DNA of 64,000 nt from Gymnothorax reevesii (taxonomy: Eukaryota > Chordata > Actinopteri > Anguilliformes > Muraenidae), in contig CM056580.1 in assembly GCA_029721435.1 (NCBI GenBank), positions 23,306,367 to 23,370,366 on the forward strand, in the 5' to 3' direction. The position numbers and the translations under genes were made by a program. This document shows, piece by piece, positions 34,601-40,684 of this stretch. The notes beneath the pieces are model-generated. The model ran no database searches and was not told the DNA's origin. It saw only the letters and a program-made list of their open reading frames with translations. Each line of letters begins with the position of its first letter. Position 1 is the stretch's first letter.

Positions 34601-36104
34601 GCTCTTTAGCAGAGACCTCAGAGATCCCGTCCTCTGTGACTTCATCCTCGCCTCCTTTACCCAGCATGCCCCTACTCATGGCCGAGCCCCCCGCGTCCCC
34701 GCCAGGAGCCCCGGCTCTATCTCCTGGCTCCAGGCTTCCAAAGTCTCCCTGGCAGCTGAAGCCCTTCAGCTTCTGCAGGGTGGTGGAGGACAGGCGGTGT
34801 CTGGAGGGAGGTGTTCCTGCATCTGCACAAAAATAAACAAAGGTTATATGACCATCCATCAATCACAACCCAGCCCTGCACACTAACCGAAATACGCTGG
34901 TATTAGAGGTGCCGATTTGGCCCATACACTTCAGACAGGCCTTTAAACCTTTGAGTGCTAGGACCGAACTGATGTTACCACATCCTAATTCCAGGCACAT
35001 TCTGCTGAAATAAAGAGAAATGCATATGGTACCAAAAGTATTGATTCAAAGAGCACTATGACCACAGTCCCATATAACACAGATCGAATCAATTGATCAA
35101 TGCTTACTCCGACAGAATCCCCTCCTGACCCCAGTGGAACCCCACTTCCACTCCACAAACGTGTGCAATGCCGTCACATCACCTTAACTGCAGCCTACTT
35201 GAAAGGCTAATCCAAAGTAAAACATGGAAATAACAGTTCACTGTAGCTTCTAAGTCCAGGAGCCGATTACTGCAAGGAGACAAAAACATAATGCACACTG
35301 ACTCCTGGAAACTGCAATAACTCGCTACATTTAGCAAGAAAAACTATTCCTACCTGCAACCTTGTTGCTGCAGGCGGACAAGCAGCCCCCGTCATCATCT
35401 ACTGCATTCCGGGACAGCTTTGCACGTTTGTTGTCCGATTCTTCTTCACCGGCAGAGAGCTTCTTCTACGATTCAGGCATTCACAATATAATCGGTTACC
35501 AACATTAACAGTATTCACCGTGGTTCCTGCGGCCGTTTTAAAGAGATACAGAGACTGAGGTACCCCGTTTGTGATCCCGGGATGTCCATAAATACGAGGA
35601 GTCGGCCCATGAATCGCATTTTGCCAGTTTCAGAAAACGTAGAAGCAACACTAAAAGCTGCCTGGCTTTCCAAATAATACTTGAATTCCGAATAATTGAT
35701 TTTTTTTTTTTTTGTTACCAGGGAGCAAAACTTAGTTAGCTACATTGGAAGTACTGCGAGACTGTCAACACATATCTGGACACTGACATTATTAAGATGC
35801 CAAATGAAATCTACTGTACCTGACATAGCCTGGTAAATACACGATATTTATGCATGTCCCAGGCGGCTACTAATATTACCTGCGAGTTCCAGTAGCTCTA
35901 ATGCACGCGTTAACTACTCCTGTTGGCTCGAACATCCTTGCAGGTCGCGCTTACCTTGCCCGCTAGACCGAAGTGTCCAGAACCGCAATCTGCAGATTTA
36001 GTTGCAGTCTGAGTGCCGCTGACATTTGCATTCGTCGCATTAATTCCACTGAAGAATCTGCTAATGGAAGTTTGCGCATTTGACTTCTTGGCTGATTTTG
36101 GCAT
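2196..36104 (-). CDS. msh3: msh3, 5' thirteen exons (DNA mismatch repair protein Msh3, partial)
   Basis: MSH3 pairs with MSH2 as MutS-beta, the nuclear sensor of insertion/deletion loops. Thirteen exons (36104-35955, 35465-35354, 34822-34593, 34440-34216, 33806-33690, 31687-31570, 29955-29822, 28580-28414, 9073-8943, 6618-6504, 4758-4674, 3917-3808, 2328-2196) join in phase to exactly 1827 nt, 609 codons with no stop; every junction is AG/GT. Visible parts: a PIP box QTSISRFF at residues 11-18; a poorly conserved linker to about residue 200; the mismatch-binding domain from KSIYTPLE (201), with the Tyr-Lys pair (229-230) in [13 protein letters not shown] that marks MSH3 rather than MSH6; the connector from [10 protein letters not shown]; and the start of the core, ending [12 protein letters not shown]. 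The rest of the lever/clamp and the Walker ATPase lie beyond the left edge. Thirteen exons here would fit the 24-exon mammalian layout. The gene looks intact, and assignment is from recalled family sequence. Confidence 0.95.
2329..3807. other. msh3 intron 12, no gene
   Basis: AT-rich intron. A short tandem-like stretch at about 3490-3580 repeats AAATTTGGTAA with an interspersed poly-A. The text at 3584-3610 (GATGCTGACGGGAACGGACA) resembles 19115-19135, so both are probably fragments of one dispersed repeat. Nothing else was recognised. Confidence 0.45.
3808..3917 (-). CDS. msh3: msh3 exon 12
   Basis: 110 nt, residues 529-565. Translation contains [18 protein letters not shown] then KKWVSQPL, the highly conserved MutS core motif (LD.T.T..G.R.L..W...PL). 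Acceptor ATCGGCAG, donor GTGAGT. Apparent ORFs on the other strand here are antisense shadows. Confidence 0.96.
3918..4673. other. msh3 intron 11, no element recognised
   Basis: 756 bases of intron. I see no open reading frame, element end or tandem repeat in it. Confidence 0.45.
4674..4758 (-). CDS. msh3: msh3 exon 11
   Basis: 85 nt, residues 500-528. Translation [19 protein letters not shown] is followed by [10 protein letters not shown], matching the NLEILQNQ block of the MutS core. Acceptor TGTTGTAG, donor GTGGGT. The central residues diverge more than in other exons. Confidence 0.92.
4759..6104. other. msh3 intron 10 remainder, no element recognised
   Basis: 1.3 kb of intron between the minisatellite and exon 11. 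No long ORF, TIR or tRNA-like box was seen. Confidence 0.4.
6105..6497. repeat. Exon-derived minisatellite in msh3 intron 10
   Basis: About eight 43-48-bp monomers in head-to-tail order, alternating two types, so the dimer period is 87-93 bp. The text CAGCACCTGGGGCAC recurs at 6181, 6274, 6366 and 6453, and in exon 10 at 6498. Read on the minus strand, a monomer matches the last 35 nt of exon 10 plus its donor at about 82% over 45 positions. Every second monomer keeps CCCCAG/GTGCTG, identical to the real exon 10 splice donor. Confidence 0.9.
6504..6618 (-). CDS. msh3: msh3 exon 10
   Basis: 115 nt, residues 462-500. Translation [18 protein letters not shown] then [13 protein letters not shown] matches the MSH3 core. 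The exon ends CCCCAG before a weak donor GTGCTG. The choice of donor is confirmed because exon 11 continues SSFKSLSC in frame, aligning with the family. Its last 35 nt plus the donor resemble the monomer of the adjoining minisatellite. Confidence 0.94.
6619..8942. other. msh3 intron 9; holds a dispersed fish-type repeat near 8290-8640
   Basis: Mostly unrecognised. The segment at about 8295-8400 (ACCAAGGAGGTAATGTTTTC, then a GTCTGTCTG-like stretch) resembles 55940-56050 (GTGATGTTTTCAGTCCCGTT) and is a dispersed, non-coding repeat common in fish introns. The 8780-8840 stretch is a degenerate CACA-rich tract. Confidence 0.4.
8943..9073 (-). CDS. msh3: msh3 exon 9
   Basis: 131 nt, residues 418-462. 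Translation (S)[19 protein letters not shown] matches the MSH3 block that follows the connector. It lies 19.3 kb downstream of exon 8. Phase 2 in and 1 out agree with both neighbours. Acceptor AATACCAG, donor GTGCAC (weak). Confidence 0.95.
9498..9573. repeat. (CA)n microsatellite in msh3 intron 8
   Basis: Nearly pure CA dinucleotides, interrupted by short GCACCCACG and ACGCACG segments. Overlapping ORFs on both strands here (His/Thr or Cys/Val repeats) are translations of the repeat and not genes. Confidence 0.95.
9970..10440. repeat. Diverged ~170-bp tandem repeats
   Basis: Three AT-rich units share CTTCCTTGGGACAATGTCTA-like text near 9990, 10150 and 10317, each preceded by a TTCACTTCAA..TTGGTA-like stretch and followed by AAATTTTG and T-rich runs. 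Divergence is high, so this is an old array. Confidence 0.6.
11275..13095. repeat. 26-bp minisatellite with higher-order structure
   Basis: About 70 head-to-tail copies of a 26-bp unit, roughly ACTGATCAGCTCCTGCAGTC plus TGGTAC. Variant monomers recur in the same order: TGGTAATCC at 12051 and 12467 (416 bp, 16 units) and GATGAGCTC at 11808 and 12250 (442 bp, 17 units), so blocks of 16-17 monomers were duplicated. A run of six near-identical units near 11930-12050 suggests recent local expansion. Units are contiguous with no spacers. Confidence 0.95.
13096..14945. other. msh3 intron 8 segment, no gene
   Basis: AT-rich. Around 14340-14600 is a dispersed repeat recognisable by a run of ..GACGGACGACAGAGGACGGA-type text and references to CCCGGACAA twice. 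No reading frame of interest. Confidence 0.4.
14946..15296 (+). pseudogene. THAP-type zinc finger remnant
   Basis: From the ATG at 14946 one frame reads [17 protein letters not shown], a TGA at about 15039, then in the same frame [20 protein letters not shown] and [12 protein letters not shown]. This fits the C2CH THAP DNA-binding fold (C..C, FHRLP, W, then C..H), except that the third ligand Cys has become Ser in SAHF. One in-frame stop and a lost zinc ligand make it non-functional. THAP domains occur in DNA-transposon proteins and in genes derived from them. It lies inside msh3 intron 8 on the opposite strand; source element unknown. Confidence 0.55.
15297..16238. other. msh3 intron 8 segment, nothing recognised
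   Basis: No ORF, TIR or tandem repeat was seen in this 0.9-kb stretch. Confidence 0.4.
16239..16534. mobile_element. MITE with 54-bp terminal inverted repeats
   Basis: The ends are near-perfect inverted copies, starting GGGTGCATCTCAAAGCATAG on the left and mirrored at 16515-16534 on the right. The TIRs are about 54 bp and the element 296 bp. The interior has telomere-like CCTTAACCTTAACTCTAACC text but no ORF. Target-site duplications are not clear. Superfamily not assigned. Confidence 0.8.
17341..17460. mobile_element. Small foldback MITE
   Basis: Two arms of about 50 bp (17341-17390 and 17411-17460) are inverted copies. The core GAGCACACAATTACTTAGGC pairs with 17421-17440 at two mismatches. 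The loop is about 20 bp. No coding capacity. Confidence 0.75.
17461..19564. other. msh3 intron 8 segment, no gene
   Basis: Repeat fragments only. 17700-17850 resembles 740-900. 19060-19135 resembles 3580-3610. 19430-19510 contains CTTCCGAAAAAGCGAGGAGA and a GTCTGTCTGTCCGTCCA run typical of a dispersed fish repeat. No coding signal. Confidence 0.4.
19565..20132. mobile_element. Foldback element with ~150-bp arms
   Basis: The left arm (about 19565-19713, from GATCCTGAACCCCCACATTC) and right arm (about 19981-20132) are inverted copies. Both include AACTCATCTTCTGGTTGGAG or its complement. The 270-bp loop is AT-rich with a poly-A run. No transposase is present. Confidence 0.75.
20191..20331 (+). 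CDS. Short acidic ORF beside the foldback element (uncertain)
   Basis: A 46-residue ORF starting [20 protein letters not shown] and ending DKSDSDSED before TAA. It begins 58 bp beyond the foldback arm. The Pro/Lys start and Asp/Ser tail look like the disordered N-terminus of a transposase or chromatin protein, but there is no recognisable domain. It could be chance or the remnant of a larger gene. Confidence 0.2.
   Translation: MAQPPPKQKQATIPSSTHPDLDSDLDIPDVPGIQIDTDKSDSDSED
20820..20980. repeat. Dispersed fish repeat next to SINE
   Basis: Begins with ATTCATTCACTCACACATTC and continues into CTGATGGTAGTAAACTACAT. Such sequence is a common non-coding repeat in fish. It is not tandem and has no ORF. 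Confidence 0.35.
20985..21145 (-). mobile_element. tRNA-derived SINE
   Basis: Read on the minus strand from 21145: GGTGGCACAGTGGTTAGCCT (A box), then GGTTCGAATCC (B box, plus-strand 21083-21093), then TTTCTGTGTGGAGTTTGCAT and GCGTGGGTTTTCTCCGGGTA. This is the widespread V-SINE-like fish family with an internal Pol III promoter. The left end is worn and no clear target duplication is visible. Confidence 0.85.
21504..21773. repeat. Repeat copy 1, downstream flank of Rex3
   Basis: A 270-bp sequence (AAATATAACCTCACCTCGTC to TTACAGCGAGACAAAGACAA) repeated almost exactly at 22557-22816. Both copies sit directly beside a Rex3 (GATG)n tail in the same orientation. It is either a 3' transduced flank or a dispersed repeat in its own right. 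Confidence 0.85.
21774..24450 (-). mobile_element. Rex3-type LINE, 5'-truncated, interrupted
   Basis: Minus-strand non-LTR retrotransposon ending in a (GATG)n tail (plus strand CATC repeats at 21774-21787), the hallmark of Rex3 in the RTE group. The RT is split into many frames. From the right: a fragment after the endonuclease ([20 protein letters not shown]), RT motif [12 protein letters not shown], motif [13 protein letters not shown], then SSLLFA, where the FADD box is cut by an insertion at 22559-23016. It resumes as ADDVVLL and [12 protein letters not shown], then the C-terminal [17 protein letters not shown]. There is no endonuclease. Multiple frameshifts and a stop show it is dead. 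Same strand as msh3, inside intron 8. Confidence 0.85.
22559..23016 (-). mobile_element. Second Rex3 3' end plus flank, inserted in the first
   Basis: 458 bp consisting of the 22557-22816 repeat, a (CATC)n tail and about 180 bp of Rex3 3' end, 5'-truncated at CCTGGG. CAAAAAG lies on both sides (22552-22558 and 23017-23023), which fits a 7-bp target-site duplication. It splits the catalytic FADD codons of the host copy. Confidence 0.75.
24451..26699. other. msh3 intron 8 segment, no gene
   Basis: 2.2 kb with no long ORF, clear TIR or tandem array. The 25260-25560 stretch has loosely repeated text (GAAAAAGAAAAAGCATTTCC, TTCCGAGAAGGTATTTGC, TTCCGAGAATGTATTTGC), possibly an old duplication of about 175 bp. 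Confidence 0.35.
26700..27370. repeat. Three ~153-bp diverged tandem repeats
   Basis: GGTCAATCGGACAAATGGTT-like text recurs near 26805, 26958 and 27111. Each copy is followed by AAAGATATGGCAAAAA-like text, a CCACCTGGTGGC-like segment and AGGTCATGACCTT. The block starts near GGGGTATATCCCCAA and ends near GTTCGGGGATATAATAATAT, so it may be one unit with short inverted ends. Confidence 0.6.
27371..28413. other. msh3 intron 8, 5' end, nothing recognised
   Basis: About 1 kb of AT-rich intron between the 153-bp repeats and exon 8. No ORF or element was supported. Confidence 0.4.
28414..28580 (-). CDS. msh3: msh3 exon 8, connector domain
   Basis: 167 nt, residues 363-418 (last codon split after 2 nt). 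Translation starts [20 protein letters not shown] and contains LQPVEIL-like [13 protein letters not shown], typical of the MSH3 connector. The acceptor CCCAG sits 13 nt from a (TG)n tract. Skipping this exon would shift the frame because its length is not a multiple of three. Donor GTAACT. Confidence 0.96.
28594..28647. repeat. (CA)n microsatellite at the msh3 exon 8 acceptor
   Basis: 54 bp of almost pure CA; on the transcribed strand it is (TG)n. It ends 13 nt upstream of the exon 8 AG, so it occupies the place of the pyrimidine tract. (UG)n runs at 3' splice sites are known to bind TDP-43-type proteins and affect exon inclusion, as at CFTR exon 9. Confidence 0.95.
28648..29821. other. msh3 intron 7, no gene
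   Basis: Apart from the (CA)n at its 3' end and a CATGCATGCA stretch near 28770, no element or ORF is supported. Confidence 0.4.
29822..29955 (-). CDS. msh3: msh3 exon 7, connector domain
   Basis: 134 nt, residues 318-362. Translation begins [11 protein letters not shown] and ends KDLTVGLV, the start of the connector (domain II). The acceptor GAGCTCAG at 29956 has a poor pyrimidine tract but is the only one that fits the phase-1 end of exon 6. A better-looking TTTCAG at about 29997 is out of frame. Donor GTAAGA. Confidence 0.9.
29956..31569. other. msh3 intron 6, fragment of a Tc1-like element possible
   Basis: Around 30780-31150 one reads degraded text such as TATGTCATGGTTTGGGGGCA, which resembles the MVWGC block of Tc1 transposases, followed by frames broken by stops ([12 protein letters not shown] at about 30970). 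It is too decayed for a firm call. The rest is plain intron. Confidence 0.3.
31570..31687 (-). CDS. msh3: msh3 exon 6
   Basis: 118 nt, residues 279-317 plus 1 nt. Translation begins [14 protein letters not shown] and ends [10 protein letters not shown], the conserved end of the mismatch-binding domain. The final G joins AT at the start of the next exon to make Asp. Acceptor CCCCCTCCAG; donor GTATCC is a weak match. It is easy to miss because no long ORF spans it, and without it the next exon appears frameshifted. Confidence 0.95.
31688..32377. other. msh3 intron 5, 3' part
   Basis: Plain intron with a short (GA)n run at about 32108-32130. No ORF. Confidence 0.4.
32378..33318. mobile_element. 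Non-autonomous hAT element in msh3 intron 5
   Basis: Inverted ends of about 85 bp: left CAGTGGTTCTCAAACTCGTT, right its diverged complement ending at 33318. The CAGTGGTTCTCAA terminus is typical of hAT/Charlie elements. Flanking 8-bp copies GCTTAAGC (32370-32377) and TCTTAAGC (33319-33326) differ by one base and match the 8-bp duplication of hAT. There is no transposase. A SINE is nested at 33003-33196. Confidence 0.85.
33003..33196 (+). mobile_element. tRNA-derived SINE nested in the hAT element
   Basis: A box at TGGCTCATCAGTCTAAG (33017) and B box GGTTCGAATCC at 33075-33085, then a non-tRNA tail ending in an A-rich run. Perfect 14-bp target-site duplications AAACATGAATGCAC lie at 32989-33002 and 33197-33210. 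The perfect duplications suggest a fairly young insertion, younger than the hAT host. Confidence 0.9.
33690..33806 (-). CDS. msh3: msh3 exon 5
   Basis: 117 nt, residues 240-278, phase 0 at both ends. Translation begins [20 protein letters not shown] and ends LVSQGYK, nearly identical to vertebrate MSH3 in the mismatch-binding domain. Acceptor TCTTTCAG, donor GTGAGT. Confidence 0.97.
34216..34440 (-). CDS. msh3: msh3 exon 4, start of mismatch-binding domain
   Basis: 225 nt, residues 165-239, phase 0 at both ends. It holds [11 protein letters not shown] and [13 protein letters not shown], the most diagnostic MSH3 block. The Tyr-Lys pair (residues 229-230) takes the place of the Phe-x-Glu used by MSH6 and bacterial MutS; this is family knowledge, corresponding to Y245/K246 in human MSH3. 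Acceptor TTTGAAG at 34441, donor GTGCGA at 34215. Confidence 0.95.
34593..34822 (-). CDS. msh3: msh3 exon 3
   Basis: 230 nt, residues 88-164. It contains [10 protein letters not shown], matching the short leucine/lysine motif in the MSH3 N-terminal linker, followed by a Gly/Ala- and Glu-rich low-complexity stretch. Acceptor TGTGCAG at 34823, donor GTAAGT at 34592. Open reading frames on the opposite strand here are shadows of this GC-rich exon. Confidence 0.85.
35354..35465 (-). CDS. msh3: msh3 exon 2
   Basis: 112 nt, residues 51-88 (last codon split after 1 nt). The translation is acidic then Lys/Arg-rich ([20 protein letters not shown]), as expected of the disordered MSH3 N-terminal region with its nuclear-localisation character. 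Acceptor CGTAG at 35470-35466, donor GTAGGA. Low conservation makes this the least certain exon by sequence, but phase 0 in and phase 1 out fit both neighbours. Confidence 0.75.
35955..36104 (-). CDS. msh3: msh3 exon 1 (coding part)
   Basis: Codes residues 1-50 from the ATG at 36104-36102. An upstream in-frame ATG at 36188 would add 28 residues, but I chose the inner one because it puts the PIP box QTSISRFF at residues 11-18, close to the N-terminus as in other MSH3 proteins. The exon ends on a whole codon (AAG) before the donor GTAAGC at 35954. The 5'UTR start cannot be placed. Confidence 0.85.
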
Positions 36105-36380
36105 TATTGAAAATTGCTTCGGATCCTGAATTCGGCATGCGCGTAAAACTGTTGGTTTCACGCAGTAGCAAAGCTCTGTTTGAAGCACATGTCATGCAGT
36201 AAACAAAAATATTCATCAACGTTACACGAGTACAACAGAAAAAAATACACGCATCAGACTAAACCGGTCCTAGTGAAAACATATTGGCGCCCATATGACG
36301 TTTTGGGGTCCTACACGCATGCGCAAACAATACTACCATAAAAACTTGCGTATTTGAAACAGAGCGCGGAGGAATGGTCT
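36105..36380 (-). promoter_or_regulatory. Candidate msh3 5'UTR/promoter
   Basis: The 270 bases upstream of the msh3 ATG hold an E2F-like TTGGCGCC at 36284-36291 and an NRF-1-like ACGCATGCGCA at 36315-36325. No TATA box was seen at a convincing distance. E2F sites are known in the mammalian msh3/dhfr promoter. Assignment here rests on position and two short motifs only. Confidence 0.35.
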
Positions 36381-36381
36381 A

Positions 36382-39092
36382 GGCTGCGTCCGAATACTCT
36401 TTTTGCTTAGGAAATTTCCTAACTACTAGAGCCATGTAGAGAGAGTGTCGCGTCAACGGAGGTCCAAAATGCTCGATCGTCACGTGGTTCATGGAGACAG
36501 CGAAAAGTTCCCGGAAGTCGCTGGCGGGCAGTTTAAATGCGTCTGTCAAATAGGATGCAGAGAGACATACCTGCAATTCTCGGTAATTACTACTCAATAA
36601 ATAGCGTTATTTCTGCCTTATTTACATGTTTTAGGCTTGAGTGAATGTCGCTGTCTCACGTAAGTGACCCCAAAGTTAAACAACCGCGAAAAAGCTACGT
36701 TAAACGGCAGAATTTTGAACATTTGCACTCAATATAGGCAGTATTCGAGCAGTTTTAGTGCCTTAGAATTATTTAAATAATTAAGATGACTAAAATGATA
36801 TTTAGTCATTTTAAAGAGCGTGTTCCTGTTGTCGATTTTCGAATTCTTGGTTTTTGCTTTTGACTACAATGCTTGTTTAATCCTATCCTAATGTTTATTA
36901 AGCAGAGGAAGGAGAAGGAACGTTTTATAATCGATTAATTTTTGACCATTTCTTCATTTGCTTGGGGTTTTAATCATCCCATGGAAATGGAGGATCTAAG
37001 TTACTAACTAATGTAATTAACTAATGTAATCTTCATTACTTTCAAACAGGACAGAGGACTGACAGGTGACTAACAATGAGTATGAACTGGCAGCACAATT
37101 AGTCCCTGCATCATTAAAAGCAGCATAATGTTCAGTGTGGCATCTTAGAAAATCCACGGGTAATAATTATAATTTATCTGCTCATAATTTTTATGCACAT
37201 CTGCACTTATCACTGAACACCAATACATAAGTTCAAAACAACTTTTTCATTGACTTTTTGCATGCAGAAGGAATAAATTTATCTAGGCTTGCATGTGCAG
37301 TCATATTTATAGGAAGGACTCATTAAACTCAATATATCCAGGCAGAACAAGACGCAATGCACAAACTTATATTGTTATGCACATACAAACACATACATTT
37401 TCTGTATATCTTTTTATTTTGTTCTTATGTACAACAATTACTTCATGAAAAAAAAATATTGAATAAACTCAGAAACATGAATAGCATGTGAGGCAGTTTG
37501 TCTGTGCCCTCTCTTCCATGTTGTCCTTGTGTAAAATCTTTACCATGGTTTGCTGTGCTGAGCGGGGATGCTCTAATCGATGGGGGGTTGAGTACAAATG
37601 TACAGTTTGTAGGTTCAATTCAGCAGGAGAAATCTAACAATCATTCAAAATTACAACAACAACAAAAATGTGAGGTGATCATATTCAAACACTGCCCATG
37701 CATTTTTTCCACAACTCAAGACTACACAATTTGGAAGTTTATTGTCCAGTTCATTAAAAGTAAGGAACGGTGAAAGGCTTGCACAGCTTAGGGAGATAAG
37801 ACTCGGGGTGCAGGGTGAGTGTCGTCTGTCTCATGGCAGGGAGTTCTCTAGCTCTTATTGAATCACCTGCAGTTCTTCTGCAGAAAGAGAGAGAGGGGGA
37901 GAAAAAGACAGGAAAAAGGATTAGACACACCTATATGAGCTTGGATGGGAAATGTTGCTGAGAGATGAGGCATGGTCTTTGTTTCCCTACTTAAATAGTT
38001 GTGATCATCTTTTGCTGCTGATGTTTAAGAAAGTATGGTGAAGGGCATCAGTAACCTGTAACAGGATTTAGTATAAAGATGGATCATGTTCTTTGCAGTC
38101 CTTCAGACAAGTAATACAGTACAACTCAATATTTATACTATTCCCTTAGTCTTCTATGCTTAATTTTCCAAATTGTTTGGCCTATTTGGCCAATACTTTA
38201 TGTTTTCAATCTTCTATTTGGTCCTCCAGCTTCCCTCTCCCTTAACCATAAATCCAAAATTAGCAAAATGAGCAGCGTCATAATATTGACAAGTAATATT
38301 CAATAGAATCTCAAATCCTAAAAACTCTAACTATGGATAACGTTTTAGTTCATTGAATAGCAGTAAAGAAATTAGCTCTAAAAATCAATATTAATAGCGA
38401 TGTATCACAGCAACCAATGGCTTTCTGCTTTAACATTGTTTAACATTAACTTTATTACAATAGCTAACGTTAGCTACCTTGTACTCAAAGAGAACCTTAC
38501 TTCACCACCTCCAATACTATAGCCAGTCTGATGTTATATTTACGTTAGTTCTCTAACGTTTCACTCCTCCACCCCACTCCGCAAAAATCACCTTAAGAAA
38601 CCCTTTTCTCTAATATTGCGTCGTTGGATGAAATGACACTGAGAGAACGGAGTTTTCCATTATGCTGCTGCTCATGGTTAGTGCAAGTAACTGTGTCACT
38701 AACTGTACCTAGCTAGTATCCTCGCCTAATTTTCTGCCCTTAAAGGTTCAATATATCTTGAATTATACAGGGGATAATCTAGGAAAACGCTTTTCTGTAT
38801 GTGTTCATTTAATTCAGATCTGCTGACAATATACAGTCTAATTCTTTAAACGTCTTACCTTTGGAAAGATCTTCACTAACAGTCCATTCCGCTTCATTTG
38901 AGCTGCTGGACTAGTCTTCATCACTAACTTCCGGGAACTATTGGGAGACTCCACGACCCAGCATTACTGTAAAACTTTGGTCCATTGGAGTGAACGGAGT
39001 TGACGCGACTCTCTCTCTACATGGCTCAGCTTACCACTAGAAAACAATCCAGAAGTATTTACGTGGCAGCCATGATAGGTGTGTTCGGATTC
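36382..39092. mobile_element. Inverted-repeat unit upstream of msh3 (probable DNA transposon relic)
   Basis: 36382-36530 and 38925-39092 are diverged inverted copies sharing TTGACGCGAC, CTCTCTCTACATGGCTC and ACTTCCGGGAACT. The outer end GGCTGCGTCCGAAT is a terminus seen in several fish DNA transposons; a similar TTCGGACGCAGCCC occurs at 51918. The 2.4-kb interior has no transposase; 37498-37773 is an ORF with no recognisable domain. Confidence 0.55.
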
Positions 39093-40402
39093 TTTAAATG
39101 TAAAGGAAAGATATTACGATGCTTCCTAATTTGTTACCTTTAGCATAGGGTACACTGAAGCACCCTTTTTGAAAAGAAAGGAGGAAATGCTATCCCACAG
39201 TTCCGCAATGACCGTCCATCTATGAGACGCATGTGAATTGAAAAATAGTGATATATTGTCAATTGATTTGATAAACTTCATTCTATTATTCATCATTTAG
39301 CACACCTAACTGACATTTATCGTTTACAGCAAGCAATTTTTTTACTTCCGCCCACACGTAACTGACATTTGCCGTTTACAGCATTTGTTACTTCCGTCGA
39401 CAAAATAAGGATACAGTTTGCGTACAGTCTTACTCGCTAGTGAGCTAGTTGGCTACCTAGCAAGCAATGATATAGTTAGCCCGCCAATGTATTTAGCTAC
39501 ATAGCCAACTGGCTACCGAGCTATAAAGGCTGCACTTCTGTTTCAATGACAGAAATATTCTCAGAAATAATTATGCCGACAAAATAAGGCCACAGTTTGC
39601 ATACACTGTCATACTCGTCAACGAGCTAGTTGGCTTCCAAGCTAGCAAGCCAAAGTGATATAGAACTGTGTGTCATAGCTAGCAGGCAAATGTATTTAGC
39701 AACATGGCCAACTGATTAGCGAGCTAAAAAGGCTAAAGTTCGCTTACAATGGAATACTCACGAGCGAGCTATTTGGCTACCTATCTAGCAAGATAAAAAG
39801 ACATCGATATCTATAATGTTATAGTGTTGTGGTTTTCATTCAGACATATTTTCATATTATGAGGTTCCCCCATCCTCAAGCAACAGGAGAGAGACAGATT
39901 CTTCAGACAATTAGGCTTTATTAAGGCATATTGATAAATATAAAGCCAAGTTCTTTTTGTGTAAGAAGAACTGACATTTTGCCTATCACACCCAGTTTTT
40001 ATACCTTCATAATAAAATAATATGGTCTTTCAGCCCTCTCACGATACAATGGTTCAATAGCGTAATGTCAGCTTCTTAGTTTGTTTTTCATTGGTACAAT
40101 CATGTGGTGTCTACATGTTACTAGTTTTATTCTTTTAATCATTAGTTGACAACTTTTGTAAAAATAACAACTTCATAGCTACTTGTTTCAGAGGACTTTT
40201 AGTTGGGTCCCAGATTTTTGGGTCACATGGCAAACCAAAACCCTGCCAAATTGTTGCATCCAAAAGATAAGCATGCATAACACGAACAAGGAGAGGAAAA
40301 TTACAGTCAAGAGAGGAAAAATACAGCCAAAGGTATAGGATACAAGTAGATACATAAATGATTCAATTGATGATTAATGATTAATGAATAATGATTTAAT
40401 GA

Positions 40403-40588
40403 TTGACATCACTAAATCACTGGTTGTCTGTTTGGTGCCCTGCAAACGGTGTTGGCTTCATAGATAACTGGGATACTTTTTGGGGGAGGCCTGGTCTTTT
40501 GAAAAGAGATGGCATTCACCCCACGTGGGAGGGTGCCGCTCTTCTTTCTGATAATTTATCGTGTAGTCTTAGAAATTCCATTTCCTGA
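40403..40588 (+). pseudogene. L2 ORF1 C-terminal fragment, SGNH esterase
   Basis: Reads [20 protein letters not shown] then [18 protein letters not shown]. The DGIH block is the D-x-x-H catalytic motif closing the SGNH/GDSL hydrolase fold, found in ORF1 of CR1/L2 elements. The catalytic Ser block and the rest of the protein upstream are missing. Confidence 0.7.
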
Positions 40589-40684
40589 CACACCAGAGCC
40601 AAGACCAGGCAGCAGACTTACTGTCTTCCACAGATTTCTGCTTGTTCCCAAGAGCTGCTGCCCAGGTTTTATGCTATTGAAATA

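Noticed and set aside
34138..34886. Plus-strand ORFs of up to 232 codons
   Set aside because: They are antisense to msh3 exons 3 and 4 and their GC-rich surroundings; no family match.
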